Positions 35,081-45,680 of a stretch of 64,000 nt of DNA are shown one piece after another. Numbering within the stretch: the first letter of the stretch is position 1; each line of letters starts with the position of its first letter. A program made the translations under genes and the position numbers. A model generated the notes under the pieces. It was not told the DNA's origin. It made no database searches and worked only from the letters and a program-made list of their open reading frames with translations. The stretch covers positions 1-64,000 of the forward strand of contig JBMGUZ010000006.1 of NCBI GenBank assembly GCA_051530055.1, in the 5' to 3' direction. Source of the DNA: Neoechinorhynchus agilis. Taxonomy: Eukaryota > Acanthocephala.

Positions 35081-35429
35081 ATGATGGCGCACAGTTATTT
35101 ATTAGGCAATCGTTAAGGAATCCCGTAAATGTTATGGCGACCTGATGTCGTACGCAGTTTGAGATCCGTTTCAGGACGTTCCTGAGCAGAACCCGCACTA
35201 TATCAGATAACGAAATAGAGTCAGTGGTGATCTGAGAGGTCCCAGGGATTGTGGTGGGGAACCAGACCCGCCACAGCGGAGATCCCGGGGACCATGGGCA
35301 AACAAAACCCTAAAATATTTTAATTTAAAGACTTATCGCAAACCGAGCACACACCAGTAGAGACGCGTTTGAGCTCGGATGCGTTGGTCTTCACAGGTTG
35401 AGCGCGATCGATAAGTTGCGCGTTCAAGG

Positions 35430-35680
35430 TGTCTTCGTCAGTAGCTCGATGCAATTAGTGCCCGTTCGTAGATTGAAACCAGTGAGTTCTGAATAGAAAT
35501 GTGACGACCATCCCCACCAGCTACAACATTTTTCCCTTTCTCTTTGATGAGAAAAATACGCTTCGAGAGGTTCATATGAGCCCATTCGTCAGGAGACGCA
35601 CTGACCATAGCTTTAGCGATATCGGTGATGTTGGCCTTGCCGAGTACATTCGTGTCTCGGTTTGACAGGCAAGGAAACTG
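35430..35680 (-). mobile_element. LINE C reverse transcriptase fragment
   Basis: The minus frame 35438-35809 contains DIAKAMVSASPDEWAHMNLS and ISIQNSLVSIYERALIAS, the RT finger region. Its upstream part belongs to the short ORF family of 57387-57857. Confidence 0.6.
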
Positions 35681-35681
35681 T

Positions 35682-35954
35682 TTATAATGCTGGTAAGCAT
35701 TCTTCAGAATGAAAGTCACAAAGAGTTTTGACCACGTTGTTGAGGCCCGAGGTTTTAATCCACGATGTAGCTGCTTGCTGCGAAGGAACGAATTTTTTCT
35801 TAGAGACAACGCGATACCATTGAGAAGAGTTGGGAAGGAGTGATTTGATCCTACCTCTATCCTTGTTCAGTTGGAAACGAGCCCTACAAGGCCAGTGTAA
35901 TGCTGACCAGAATTTAATTCCTCCCGTAAAGGGAAAAAGCACGCGGGGTTTCAT
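35682..35954 (-). CDS. Hypothetical ORF, 90-residue relative of 57387-57857
   Basis: Same start MKPRVLFPFTGG and the same distance from a hammerhead-like motif (36016-36053). It departs from the 156-residue version after ECLPAL and runs into LINE C sequence. Confidence 0.4.
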   Translation of the reverse strand: MKPRVLFPFTGGIKFWSALHWPCRARFQLNKDRGRIKSLLPNSSQWYRVVSKKKFVPSQQAATSWIKTSGLNNVVKTLCDFHSEECLPAL

Positions 35955-36015
35955 CGAAGCAATTAATTTGCCTAACTATAGTTAGGAGTCTACACCCGGT
36001 AAATGAGTATTTATT

Positions 36016-36053
36016 AAAGACGTTTCGAAGCTCGTCGGGTTCATCATCAGTTT
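36016..36053 (-). ncRNA. Weaker hammerhead-like motif
   Basis: On the minus strand: AAA, CTGATGA, an extra T, then GAA and TTC as a short stem II around a 10-base loop, then GAAA, CGT and C, then TTT. Core boxes and the ACGT stem III with C at the cleavage position are present, but stem I is only 3 bp before an internal loop and stem II is weak. It lies upstream of the ORF at 35682-35954. Confidence 0.45.
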
Positions 36054-36111
36054 GTTAGTAATAGACGGTTAATCACATTCCCCGGTACCTCACATATCGA
36101 CATTTTTAAGC

Positions 36112-36540
36112 TTAGGATGTTCGCCGAGATTCTACGAGCCTTGCTTCCAATGGCCAGAGGTGTTTGAGCCCAATGTCCCCATTTTTGACACTCCGAGGAA
36201 TCAGTTTCCCACGTAGTAAAGACTTTAAGAAGAATAACAGCTTACATCCGAACTTCTCGAAAGCGACCCTGTCTTCATTATCTATCTCCGGTGAGAGGTC
36301 GGAAACGATGAACGTAGATGTATAGCTTGAATCCGTGTATTGCAGACCAGCATCTTCCTTAAATCTAGTGAGGAAACTCCTGAATTGTTTCCTAAATATA
36401 TTGGAGATGAAGTGAATTTTCAAAACTCCACCATTGAGCGAAATTGACTTAATATGATTGTAATCGTCTTTGAGTGATTTGAGCTACGGCACTTCGTAAG
36501 CCTTGTTAAGGGATTCCCTGGGTTGAACAGGTAATCGTCT
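36112..36540 (-). other. LINE ORF1-like fragment (A3)
   Basis: This third copy has a 103-codon open frame (36112-36423) nearly identical to 21211-21528. It ends next to the hammerhead-like motif at 36016-36053. Confidence 0.4.
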
Positions 36541-37607
36541 TATCGAGTTTAATTAATCGTTTGAACATTATTTTCTGGTCGACATGAAAAAATGCAAAAA
36601 TATTTATTTGGTTTCGATTTGTAGAAGGAACATAACGCGTTTTATTAATAATGCGTTCAAATGGGCATAAATTTTTGTTCATTGGTACACTCGAAAGTGT
36701 TCGACCGGTTAAGATAATGTATTTTTTTAACAGTTGAAGAAACAAAGTCAAATGAAACGTTAATGTAATCTTTCTGGCGAAAAGCTAAAGTTATAAAACC
36801 TTTTGCGTAAATGCTAGAATTGGTATTTGGAAATATGAATTCATTTCCTTCAGGATGTCGATCCTTCGCGGTCACATTGGCACCTTCAATGTCCATTTTC
36901 ATACCGAATTGTGGAATTGAAACAAACAGAAATCTTCATCGATGGATACAAAAATTTTCTTTAATTTTTTTCGTTGCCCTCTGAAGCGTCCTAACGGACA
37001 CTGTACTCGTCATTGGGCTTTGGCCTGAGGCCGCAACTTACTGTAAATTGTTTCGAGATAGAAGTGAAAGTTAGAAAGCTGTTTTTCGCAGTGAGAGTTC
37101 GTTAGCGAAAATCGATACTCTTTTGATGTTCTTTGAAAAGTGAGCCTTACCTTAACTCACGGAGAAAAACTTCTTGCGCTCTTCGCTATCTATGATCTCG
37201 TCAATAAACACCTTACCTTGAAAGTTGCGATGAATCCAACAGAGCTTAAACGACTAAAATTATACTTAATTTTTACCTTTCAATACAAGTATATTTGAAT
37301 CTTTGCAAAAAACCAAAGGGAATGAAATATAAAAGTCGTTAAAATAGTCAAGAGTTTCCATCGCAAATTCTACTTAGTATACAACGCCTATGCTTTTTCG
37401 AGGCAATAAAAAGAGTTAACGATATTCTTCAGGTCATTTCAAGCCAATGGTCGTCTTTCAAGGAAAATAACTACAAGACCGCTTTTTAGACATATTGGAA
37501 TATTTCACAGCGAAACACGAAAGCTTGAAAATCTTTTTCTACGATCTTTGGACAGCATTTTATTAAAAAACGATAGAGACTTCTTGTTCGAAGAATGAAA
37601 GGATGTT
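36170..37607 (+). repeat. Segmental duplication, partial copy A3
   Basis: This matches 1-1790 of A1. It lacks about 180 bp around 36530 and shares with A2 the absence of the 130-bp stretch present at A1 23-153. A Penelope-like element interrupts it at about 37608, and the target sequence resumes at about 39319. Confidence 0.85.
36657..36902 (-). CDS. Hypothetical 81-residue protein
   Basis: This ATG-started frame is open in two copies (here and 55592-55837), which differ by a handful of residues. The two poorer copies are at 872-1048 and near 22230. The protein begins MKMDIE, contains KHRHPEGNEF or KDRHPEGNEF, and ends NEQKFMPI. It has no signal peptide or membrane segment that I can see. 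Upstream in gene orientation is a stretch shared by all copies. No family is recognised. Openness in two copies of a recent duplication is only weak evidence for function. Confidence 0.35.
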   Translation of the reverse strand: MKMDIEGANVTAKDRHPEGNEFIFPNTNSSIYAKGFITLAFRQKDYINVSFDFVSSTVKKIHYLNRSNTFECTNEQKFMPI

Positions 37608-37644
37608 TGAGATATGGGAATTTGAAGTAAAGAATTAATTTATT

Positions 37645-37688
37645 GAATTGAATATTTCGATCCAAACTAGGATCTTCTTCAGCAATTC
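37645..37688 (-). ncRNA. Hammerhead-ribozyme-like motif, PLE1 downstream repeat
   Basis: On the minus strand: GAATTG, then CTGAAGA, one extra A, GATCC, a 6-base loop, GGATC, GAAA, TATT, CAATTC. This gives a perfect 6-bp stem I (GAATTG with CAATTC), a 5-bp stem II, the conserved CTGANGA and GAAA boxes, and a loopless self-complementary ATAT as stem III with T at the cleavage position. The extra A before stem II departs from the canonical fold. PLEs are known to carry such ribozymes in their terminal repeats. Confidence 0.65.
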
Positions 37689-39170
37689 TAAAAAAGAGAG
37701 GCAGGGAATGTCAAAAACTATCACACGTTGATCTTATCGGGTGGAATCCGAAGCTTCAATCTGTAATCCGGCTTGTTTCCATCAAAAATGGATGACGACT
37801 GGATATACACAGCTTCCATGACCACACGACTGAATCGATCGTGACTTCGTAATAACACTTGCGTGTTATCAAAATCGATATGATGTCCAGTATTCACAAC
37901 GTGTGAGACCACTGCAGAACTCAAGTCATTCTTTCTGTTTATCGATCGCCTGTGCTCCTGAATTCTCCTATTTAGATCGTTCGTTTGTCCGATCGAAGTC
38001 TTGATATGAAATCCTTACCATTATCAATAGTATTATCGGAAGATCCCATTATACTACGCAGCATATCTGCTATTTTTCGGGACATATCAGTACAGAATGC
38101 CGAGTGGGCAGCCACTATAGGTCGAAACCTAATAGGGTTTTTGTGTACCTTGGCGAGAAGGTATAGTCTGGGCGTTTTTGCATCAGTAGAGCGAAGTGCT
38201 TTATAATCATCAGGAGGAAGCTTCCCTTGATTTTTCAATCTCAAAATAAATGAGTTGAATTCCCTTTCACGACTTTTTGTTTGGCATGTACTGAGCTGCT
38301 CAAACTCATTACCGTTGAGGATTTCAAGGCCTGCTTCTCGATATTGTTGTGAATTCGTAATACAATATCCATACCCCTTATCGATCTTGACCAAAACTAC
38401 ATCATTGATGTCCCTGAGAAGGTCCATTCCACGCTGCATTCTCCGGGAGATGTTAGAGTTAACATTCCTATTTTTAATAAATGAATCATAGTACTGTTCT
38501 ATCTTCCAAGTTGGTATATTCAGATTATCATATTCGAGTCGCGTTGCAAGTTTCTCTAGCTTGATTCTGTATTCAAACTTCTTAGGTGGCGTATAAGGAA
38601 TGAAATCGGGACCATAACTAAGTAGCTCCAGTACTTCGTCTGGCAGAATAATGTTCGACATATTATATACCTCATTCTTGTGATCAGAAGCAGTATAAAA
38701 TCTATTCTGGGTCAGTCGATTAAGCTTTCGAATATGGCGATTCAAAATACCTTTTTCTTCGATATCCATGTGATCTTTGACACAGAACTCTACAAGTTGG
38801 CAATATTCTGAACTTATCCATCTATTGACATTCTCTATGCAGTTATTATAGGAGATCGAATTGTTTTTGACATTGTTGACCATACATGAAATAGTATTAT
38901 CAAGCATGCGCTCCATCATGTACTTTTTCCGTAGCGAATTGTCAAAACCAAGAGCAGGTGATCTTAGATGAAGGAAACTTGGAAAAACACCATAGTTTTT
39001 GCAGTCCCTTAAGAAATCAAGAGCCATCAGTGATCTCATATTCCTCAGACCAAATTTGTCCAATTCCCTTACCGCTTGAAGAGCAGACTCCCCATATATC
39101 TGCTTTATACTGTTGAAGATAAAATCCATATGTTTGAGATATGGGAATTTGAAGAAAGAATTAATTTATT

Positions 39171-39214
39171 GAATTGAATATTTCGATCCAAACTAGGATC
39201 TTCTTCAGCAATTC
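39171..39214 (-). ncRNA. Hammerhead-ribozyme-like motif, PLE1 upstream repeat
   Basis: Identical in sequence to 37645-37688, in the upstream terminal repeat of the same element, with all stems kept. Confidence 0.65.
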
Positions 39215-39429
39215 TAAAAAAGGAGGGGCAGGGAATGCCAAAAACTATCACACGTTGATCTTATCGGGTGGAATCCGAAGCTTCAATCTGTAATCCGGCT
39301 TGTTTCCATCAAAAATGGAATGGATGAGCAATAAAAAGCTTTTTCCAAAAATAATATCTGGAAAATATTATTGCTAACATCAAAATTCGCATTCGATGCC
39401 CTAAGGTGTTGAATGGAGGTTTCGAGCAT

Positions 39430-40393
39430 CGTTGTAGGACTTGGCAATGAAAGATTGTATTTTATCAACTTGAATTTTCGGCCTGCTCGCTGGCCTTCTT
39501 CAGAATCTAAAATACATTCACACGGTCACTGTTGAATCTTTTGCCCCCTCGTGAATATATCGGGCGGTACCCGTAGGTTGAGGGTGTAATCGGCCTTATT
39601 ATGCGTGGATGTGTTTAATTGTTGAATAAAAGTGGCCTCCATCGCAGTCCTGTCCCTACGGTTTCCGTTCCTCGCAAGGATTTCAGCCCTCTCAAAATTG
39701 ATCCTATGTCCATTATCTATGATGTGATGAACTATTGTCGAGTTCGTATTCGTAATTTTGCTGACTGCTTTTCGATGCTTCGTCAATCGTCTCTTGATAT
39801 TATATGTTTGTCCGATATAAGATTGATCGCAGTCTAGGTGTGGGAATTGATCATTTCCTCTTTTTCGGGTCCTAAGAGACTGTTTTGTGTACGCCCTTTT
39901 TTGTCCAATATAATTTGCATTCCTTTTTTGTGTCAAGTCGTTTGATTAGAGATTCCATCTTTGAATTCCAATCCCCATTTATGCATGGGACTACAATGTA
40001 TCTTTTTTCCTCATTTGCCATTGATTCCCTTGTTTTAATTAGCCTTGCATCCTTCCTCGCTCTTGCGATGTATTTCTTTGGGTACCCACCTCTTCTGAAG
40101 ATATTCCATAGTCGATCCGGTTCGTTCTTGAGGGGTACCATCGTCTGAGCAGTATCGATATGCCCTGATAAATAGCGATCGAGTCTTTGATATCTTGTAT
40201 TTTTGTGGTTGGGCAGAGATCCAAGGAACAACCTGATGTGGGCACCTTGTTTAATGGGGAGCACGGTCCCCAACTGAACAAAGAACTTATTGGGATGAAC
40301 AAGCACATACAATGGACACACGAACAAGAATAATGGGTTGCCTTACAATTCCTAGATGTCAACATTAAGATTAACTTGGATGGCACTTTCTGG
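39430..40393 (-). mobile_element. Penelope-like element 2, rearranged fragment
   Basis: The minus ORF 39872-40327 contains RLWNIFRRGGYPKKYIARAR, a PLE thumb-type region. The minus ORF 39526-39936 holds a GIY-YIG nuclease end with CDQSYIGQTYNIKRRLTKH. The plus strand at 40220-40390 instead shows LNKELIGMNKHIQWTHEQE and LQFLDVNIKINLDGTFW, a PLE palm region in the opposite direction. The fragment is therefore a back-to-back rearrangement of one or two PLEs. A hammerhead-like fold lies just after the nuclease stop. Confidence 0.8.
39457..39515 (-). ncRNA. Hammerhead-ribozyme-like motif, PLE2
   Basis: On the minus strand an 8-bp outer stem, GTATTTTA with TAAAATAC, encloses CTGAAGA, an extra A, a GGCC/GGCC stem II with an 8-base loop, and GAAA. 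AATT follows as a self-complementary stem III with C at the cleavage position. An inner AA/TT pair and an internal loop lie in stem I. Sequence differs from the PLE1 motif outside the core, yet the same pairings form, which argues for a conserved fold. It starts 11 bases after the GIY-YIG stop. Confidence 0.62.
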
Positions 40394-40725
40394 AGTAATG
40401 CCAATTATTAGACTAAATGTGTTCAGTGCGCACAAGAACAGATTCGAGTCGTCTACATTGGGAAGATGGACGTATTTGTGAACAGTTTCGTAATGCTTTA
40501 CCTAAAGAATGCCACTTCCTTTTCAGTTGGCTTCGCGGCTCAGTACCTTCAAGATGCATTAACCCGCTTGGTCGATCGACAGTGAGAGCGAGGGCTCAAA
40601 TTCTAGATCAGAAATCCATGGGACACGATCTTATTTTATTTGAATTTGGACAGTTCGATCTAAAGACTAAAGTGGTTTTCAATGACAAGAATATCAGATG
40701 GGTGGGTTATAAGATGTTGGGTTAG
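40393..40725 (+). CDS. Hypothetical ORF, further copy of the 102-residue family
   Basis: Matches 11240-11540, then leaves the family at about 40690 and joins LINE B sequence. The left limit is a sharp joint with a PLE fragment. Confidence 0.35.
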
Positions 40726-40729
40726 TTCG

Positions 40730-41260
40730 TCGTTCTCAACCCCCAAGAAATTACGCTATTGATCTCGGAACGACGTGAGAACCTTCCTCCTGACTTTTGG
40801 CAAACGAGACCGTGTCGCCCGGAAACATCAACCAAAGAACCACATCGACAGCGATGGAGCGTGCAGATCGGGAGACCAAGTCTCAAGGAAACTGCGATCC
40901 TCGTTACCTCATCAGTGAGAAGAGTTCCCATGGATGCCAGAGGAACTGCCTCCAACCACGCCCCGATTTTCGTGTCGAAATTGCCGACAATCTGGCTCGG
41001 ACGACCCCATCGCGAAAACCTGAAAGTAGTGAGCTGTGAGCTCTCGCGGCGAGAGGTATTTCCCAGATCAACTGTCTGACGCCATTCACGGGAACATGGT
41101 TAGCGCCTGTCTGCTGGCACCATTCTTCAACTGCCACCACAAATTCTTGGTCGAGACAAAACTTTTCCCTCAGAATTTTCTTCGCTATTGGTTGACTCCC
41201 CTCAAACAATCCAAGAAAGGATGGCAAGGTCTACTAGCGCCCGAATGCCCATTCCCCCAG
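40730..41260 (-). mobile_element. LINE B endonuclease fragment
   Basis: The minus frame 40722-40955 has HRCRCGSLVDVSGRHGLVC and GGRFSRRSEINSVISWG. An adjoining frame (40904-41227) carries QEFVVAVEEWCQQTGANHV. One frame offset lies between them. Confidence 0.7.
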
Positions 41261-41299
41261 ATGACACAGACAATGAAGATTGTCGCCACGAAAACAATG

Positions 41300-41735
41300 A
41301 ATTAAACTCGTTAAGACGACCAAGTGACGGAATTAATGGATATGGACGAAGACATGGGTTGACCTTTCATTCCTAGAGTGAGTCATGAACACCTCGGGAA
41401 CATACAACAAAAACCTCAACATCGTGCGAATTCAAGCGATTCACAGTACCTCGATACCAAGTTAAAAAAAGCCATTTTCGATCTCAATAACGACGAACCC
41501 CGTTCAACCCAGGGAATCCCTTAACAAGGCTTACGCAGCGCCGTAGCTCAAATCACTCAAAGACGATTACAGTCATATTAAGTCAATTTCGCTCAATGGT
41601 GGAGTTTTGAAAATTCACTTCATCTCCGATTTATTTAAGAAACAATTGAGGAGTTTTTCCTTACTAGATTTCAGGAAGATCCTAGCCTGCAATACACGGA
41701 TTCAAGCTATACATCTACGTTCATCGTTTCTCCAT
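41300..41735 (+). other. LINE ORF1-like fragment, inverted copy
   Basis: This is an inverted copy of about 300-700 of A1. The frame beginning at 41607 opens with the same IHFISDLF stretch and then diverges. At about 41720 it runs into LINE E in the opposite strand, so the joint is between two unrelated repeats. Confidence 0.5.
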
Positions 41736-42175
41736 ACTCCTTTAAGATACCGCCAATCATCGTTCGATTTACCGAATCGAAAGCTCGACGGAAATCAACA
41801 AATACCAGCGTCACATCCGTTTGATGAATTCGTGCCTCCTCGAGGATCCTCCTCAAAGCAAATATGTGCTCTGTGGTGCCTCGACCTTTCCTGAAGCCGT
41901 TCTATTCAATTCTTAGAAACGGTTCTAGGATTGGCTGAATTCGGCGTCTCAAAATGCTGCTGAAAAGTTTTGCCGTGTTGGACATCAAGGATATACTTCT
42001 ATAGTCCTCCACATTTGTCGAGCAGCATTTCTTGGGGATCATTGTTAAATGCGCCGTTTGCCAGATTTGAGGTACTGAGCCACCATTCATTATGCCATTC
42101 ATTATCGGTATGATTTTTCTGACAATAGATTCAAACCTCAGTCCCTCTGCCATTATCCCATCTGGGCCTATCGAT
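41720..42175 (-). mobile_element. LINE E (APE-type) reverse transcriptase fragment
   Basis: The minus ORF 41902-42153 has IWQTAHLTMIPKKC, VEDYRSISLMSNTAKLFSSI and RIQPILEPFLRIE. In the next frame, toward 41730, come GFRKGRGTTEHIFALRRILE and VFVDFRRAFDSVNR (motif A). This order is that of APE-type LINEs such as RTE or CR1 relatives, which copy RNA at a nicked target. It is flanked by an opposite-strand ORF1-like piece. Confidence 0.7.
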
Positions 42176-42239
42176 ATGTGAGATACCGGGGAATGTGATT
42201 AGCCGTCTATTACTAACAAACTGATGATGAACCCGACGA

Positions 42240-42470
42240 GCTGAGGTAGAATCAAATAACTCCTCCCAACTCTTCTCAATGGTATCGCGTTGTCTCTAAG
42301 AAAAAATTCGTTCCTTCGCAGCAAGCAGCTACATTGTGGATTAAAACCTCGGGCCTCAACAACGTGGTCAAAACTCTTTGTGACTTTCATTCTGAAGAAT
42401 GCTTACCAGCATTATATGCAGTTTCCTTGCCTATCAAACCAAGACGCCATGATCTTTAAGCCTTTGATAT
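42240..42470 (+). pseudogene. Partial relative of the 57387-57857 ORF
   Basis: Matches the part from about codon 38 onward, with KKKFVPSQQAATLWIKTSGL-type residues. It begins at a joint with the truncated hammerhead-like motif at 42221-42242. Confidence 0.4.
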
Positions 42471-42529
42471 TGTTCAATTGTGGAGATCAAGGGATAAGAT
42501 TTTCGATAACGGCTCATCAATATGTTTGA

Positions 42530-42670
42530 AAGCCACGAATGTACTCGACAAGGCCAACATCACCGATATCGCTAAAGCTATGGTCAGTGCGTCTCCGGAC
42601 GAATGGGCTCATATGAACCTCTCGAAGCGTATTTTTCTCATCAAAGAGAAAGGAAAAAGGTTGTAGCTGG
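42530..42670 (+). mobile_element. LINE C short fragment
   Basis: Encodes VLDKANITDIAKAMVSASPD and NLSKRIFLIKEKGK, then stops matching. Confidence 0.55.
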
Positions 42671-43235
42671 TGGAGATGGTCGTCTGTTTTACCTAAAAGT
42701 TATCTGTGCTCGAAGTTCCACATAATCAAATCATCTACCGTGCGAAGATAAACCACTGATTGGGCTTATGCTAAAAGCTTGAGCCATCACGCTCTCGGCC
42801 TGAGGCACAGATCCAAATAAGTCGTCGAATTATTCGAGGAGAAAGTGGGGTATTGAGATGAAATAATCTCGATCGAGACAGTAGACCTGATTGCTCCTTT
42901 CAAGCACTTTGATGAAGGATCATTAAGGTCAACGAAGACGAAATCTACTCCTGAATTCAAAATATTTCTTTAGAGCTCTTTCGTTTGTGGTATATGAAAT
43001 TTACGAAGCCGGATTTAGATATTGTGGACCGAAACGTTCCTTCCACAGTACAAGAACCAAAATAAAAAGCATGGGAAGTCGAAGGAGTCTAATTGGGAGA
43101 TTAGTCGGGGATTGAAAATTAGTTTGAAAAGCGATAAAATTCCATGTGACTATCAGCGACTGAGGGTGTAATAGAAATCCCGAAATGATCTTATAATTAC
43201 ACTTTCGGTGAGAATAAACCCGGTCATTACATGTT
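42670..43235. other. Sequence not seen elsewhere in the window
   Basis: About 560 bp with no similarity to other parts that I can detect and no convincing ORF. A minus frame (43001-43357) is open for 118 codons but crosses the hairpin and joins Gypsy sequence, so it is not credible. This lies near the palindrome centre. Confidence 0.4.
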
Positions 43236-43317
43236 TTATTTATTCGAAATATTTCGCGAGGTATTTTTAGATGACTGAAGAGGCGTGGATACCTCGCGAA
43301 ATATTTCGGATAAATAA
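43236..43317. repeat. Hairpin with 29-bp arms at a duplication edge
   Basis: The arms 43236-43264 and 43289-43317 are inverted repeats with one mismatch (GAAATATTTCGCGAGGTAT in the core) around a 24-base loop. The right arm ends three bases before homology to the Gypsy fossil begins. It may be the end of a fold-back element or a repair product at the palindrome edge. Confidence 0.8.
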
Positions 43318-43319
43318 CC

Positions 43320-45680
43320 TGTGCTCGATGTCCTCTCGTATGGATGGCCACCAACAATAATACCTTTCTAGGTCTTTCATTGTTGTTATCCCGGGGTGTC
43401 CAGTATGTAAGACATCAAGTGCTTTATTCCTCAATGCCTGGGCGATTATAAGGCGTTGCAACCATAGGATGACTCCGTCCTCTACTGAAAGCTCTTGTCT
43501 GCGAGACGAATATTTATGTAGTTCCGGAGGGGCCAACCACTCACTAAGTTGAAAAACTGCCGGAGCTGAGCTGATTCCAAATGGCAGTCGTTTGTATCGG
43601 AAAAATCCTCGATGGGTCGAGATTGTCAAGTATTTCCTAGAGTCCGCGTTGGCAGGTAGTTGTAGATAAGCATCTTTCAAATCGAGCCTTGAATACTACT
43701 CACCTCCCGCTATTTGGTTGACGATCTCTTCCCATGTAGGAATGGCGTAGTTATCGATTGTTAGATGTGGATTAATTGTTACTCTAAAGTCTCCGCATAT
43801 CCTGATATCACCACTGGTTTCCTTGCAATCACAATCGGCGCAGCCCAATCGATAGAGTCTTTACGTAGATCCACTTTCTCCAGCACATCTCATTCTAACT
43901 GCCTTATCAACTCGTTTTCTACTTTGTTCTTCAATGTCAGTGGAATTCTTCGACTTGCACATCTTCTCGGTGTGGCATTGGGTTCTATTGCTAGTGATAT
44001 TTCGGTATTATTGACAGGAGTATTCGATTCATCGAAAATCGACTTATTCTTCAATAGTAGCTGATCGATTGAGGTAACGACCGAATCGATATCTGATTCT
44101 GTTTGCTGGCTATCAAGCCTGTGGCATACGACATCAGGCCAAGGAACTTCGAAAACGTCTATCCAAGGACGCCCAAATAGACTATACTTCCCGTTTCGTA
44201 CCACCATGACTTCTAACTGCTTTTGTCTTTCTCCCAAACTCGCATTGATATTGCATTTTCCCAGGGTTACTAACCGTTTGCCACCATACGCCTTGAGGGG
44301 TTTGGCAGCATTCAAAGTTGGCTGGCCTATTCTACGCCAATATGTCATAGTCAACACCGATACACTGGCACCAGTATCATACTCCATCGTTATTTGTATC
44401 CCATTTATTTGGACATCTATTCTTGGAATCTGATTCTCCACTATCGTTGTGTGGTTTGCATCCATTATCTTATTTAGTTCTTCAATTTGATCTACTGGGT
44501 ACCTTGATCGGCAACACGATCTGAAATGACCCGTCCTTTAGCGTTTGAAACAACTCTTGTTCTTTGCTGGACACTGATATTTCGTGCTCTATTCCACATC
44601 TTTTACAGCGTTGTTTAGGTCTTTTCTCCCTCTGATCACGTGTATTATGCCGTTTTCGAATCATGTCAATTTCAAAAAACTTTCCGTCTTGCATATATTT
44701 TGCTGTGTACGAATCATTCGGAAGTTCTTGACCTACATACTGCTTCCTCCACGACGTATTCTTTATCATTTCAAACGTTTCACAAATCTTCATCACGCCG
44801 CTCAAAGAAGGTGCTGCCATTTGCAAAATTTTGTTCCTCGCCTCATCGTGTGGCGTTCCAATCGCTATCTGGTCTCTGATCTGGTCTTCGATCGCATCTT
44901 TTTCCGAATTGATGGATTTATTGAAAAATTGACACAATCCAGCTTCTTCTCGTAGGTCTACAATCCATGATGCATAAGATTGACCATTTTTCATTTCGTA
45001 TTGACTAAATGCGAAACGCGCAGCGACGATATGGATTGGGCGTGAGTGATGGGTATCCAGCAATTCTATTAATTCATGGTAATCATAATGGTTGACATCT
45101 TTTCCCGTATTTAGACTTGACAGTAGTTGGTATGCCGAGGGCCCAATCCATGATAGGAACATGTTTCTCATCATTAGTCGATCGGTGACATTTTGAGCAG
45201 CAAAGTGGAACCCGATTTGTTGTTTGTAGCTTCGCCGGCTTTCTTTTTCCTCAAGAAAGCGCCGGAATCCCGTTGCTCGCACATTATCCTTCCTGGCAGT
45301 CGTGTTCGAATTGGCTAGAGACTCATTTATTTGACCATATTTTACAATATTCAGTTCTATTCACTTACATGATATAAATTACATTATCATTAAGTAGAGT
45401 GGACAAGTTGCTTAAATTGGTTAGGATACTGCTTACTTTAGATTGACTATATTCTTACAGCGTATACTCAAGCTTAAGGCGTAGCTCAAACTTGCTTACG
45501 TCCGGAAGCAACTGTTCTAATAATTGTTGCTGTTATTGGAGAATTGTTCTTAATAAACCACTCTCGTCGCCAGTTGTGGTAGCCATACAACAACAACTTG
45601 TTTATTATTCGAAGTCCGTCTTCCAACTAGCACACGCTATCTATATGTGTGTGGTCCGAATCGATATTCAAAGAGTATAA
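43320..45680 (-). mobile_element. Gypsy/Ty3 LTR-retrotransposon fossil, right arm
   Basis: This is the inverted duplicate of the fossil at 15200-18137, sharing its flanking sequence and so not a separate insertion. Gag-like, protease and reverse transcriptase regions are visible, and the integrase region is only partly present. It is broken, with a similar number of breaks. The predicted Gag-like and protease parts differ from the left copy by single residues, so the duplication looks young. Confidence 0.88.

Larger units (their letters stand above)
32617..36170 (-). repeat. Nested-LINE block, minus copy
   Basis: This is an inverted counterpart of 57250-60835. From right to left it holds a hammerhead-like motif, a short ORF, LINE C, LINE B and the LINE D insertion. 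LINE D here lacks about 360 bp of its reverse transcriptase present in the other copy. Confidence 0.88.
37608..39318 (-). mobile_element. Penelope-like element 1 with terminal direct repeats
   Basis: The minus ORF 37972-39129 (385 codons) is the N-terminal part of a PLE reverse transcriptase, ending in TPRLYLLAKVHKNPIRFRPI and the region after it. A GIY-YIG nuclease end follows (37721-37980), with IGQTNDLNRRIQEH and HHIDFDNTQVL. The catalytic middle of the reverse transcriptase is absent, so it is not whole. About 180 bp are repeated at both ends (37611-37790 and 39132-39318), the pseudo-LTR arrangement known for PLEs. Each repeat holds a hammerhead-like motif. The element interrupts segment R. 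Confidence 0.85.
37366..39432 (+). repeat. Dispersed segment R, copy 6, split by a PLE
   Basis: The left part is 37366-37607 and the right part 39319-39432. The two together equal a complete segment R, with a Penelope-like element between them and a few bases (ATG) possibly duplicated at the joint. Confidence 0.75.

Noticed and set aside
43001-43357. 118-codon minus ORF near the palindrome centre
   Set aside because: It spans the hairpin and a joint between unrelated sequences, so it is a chance frame.
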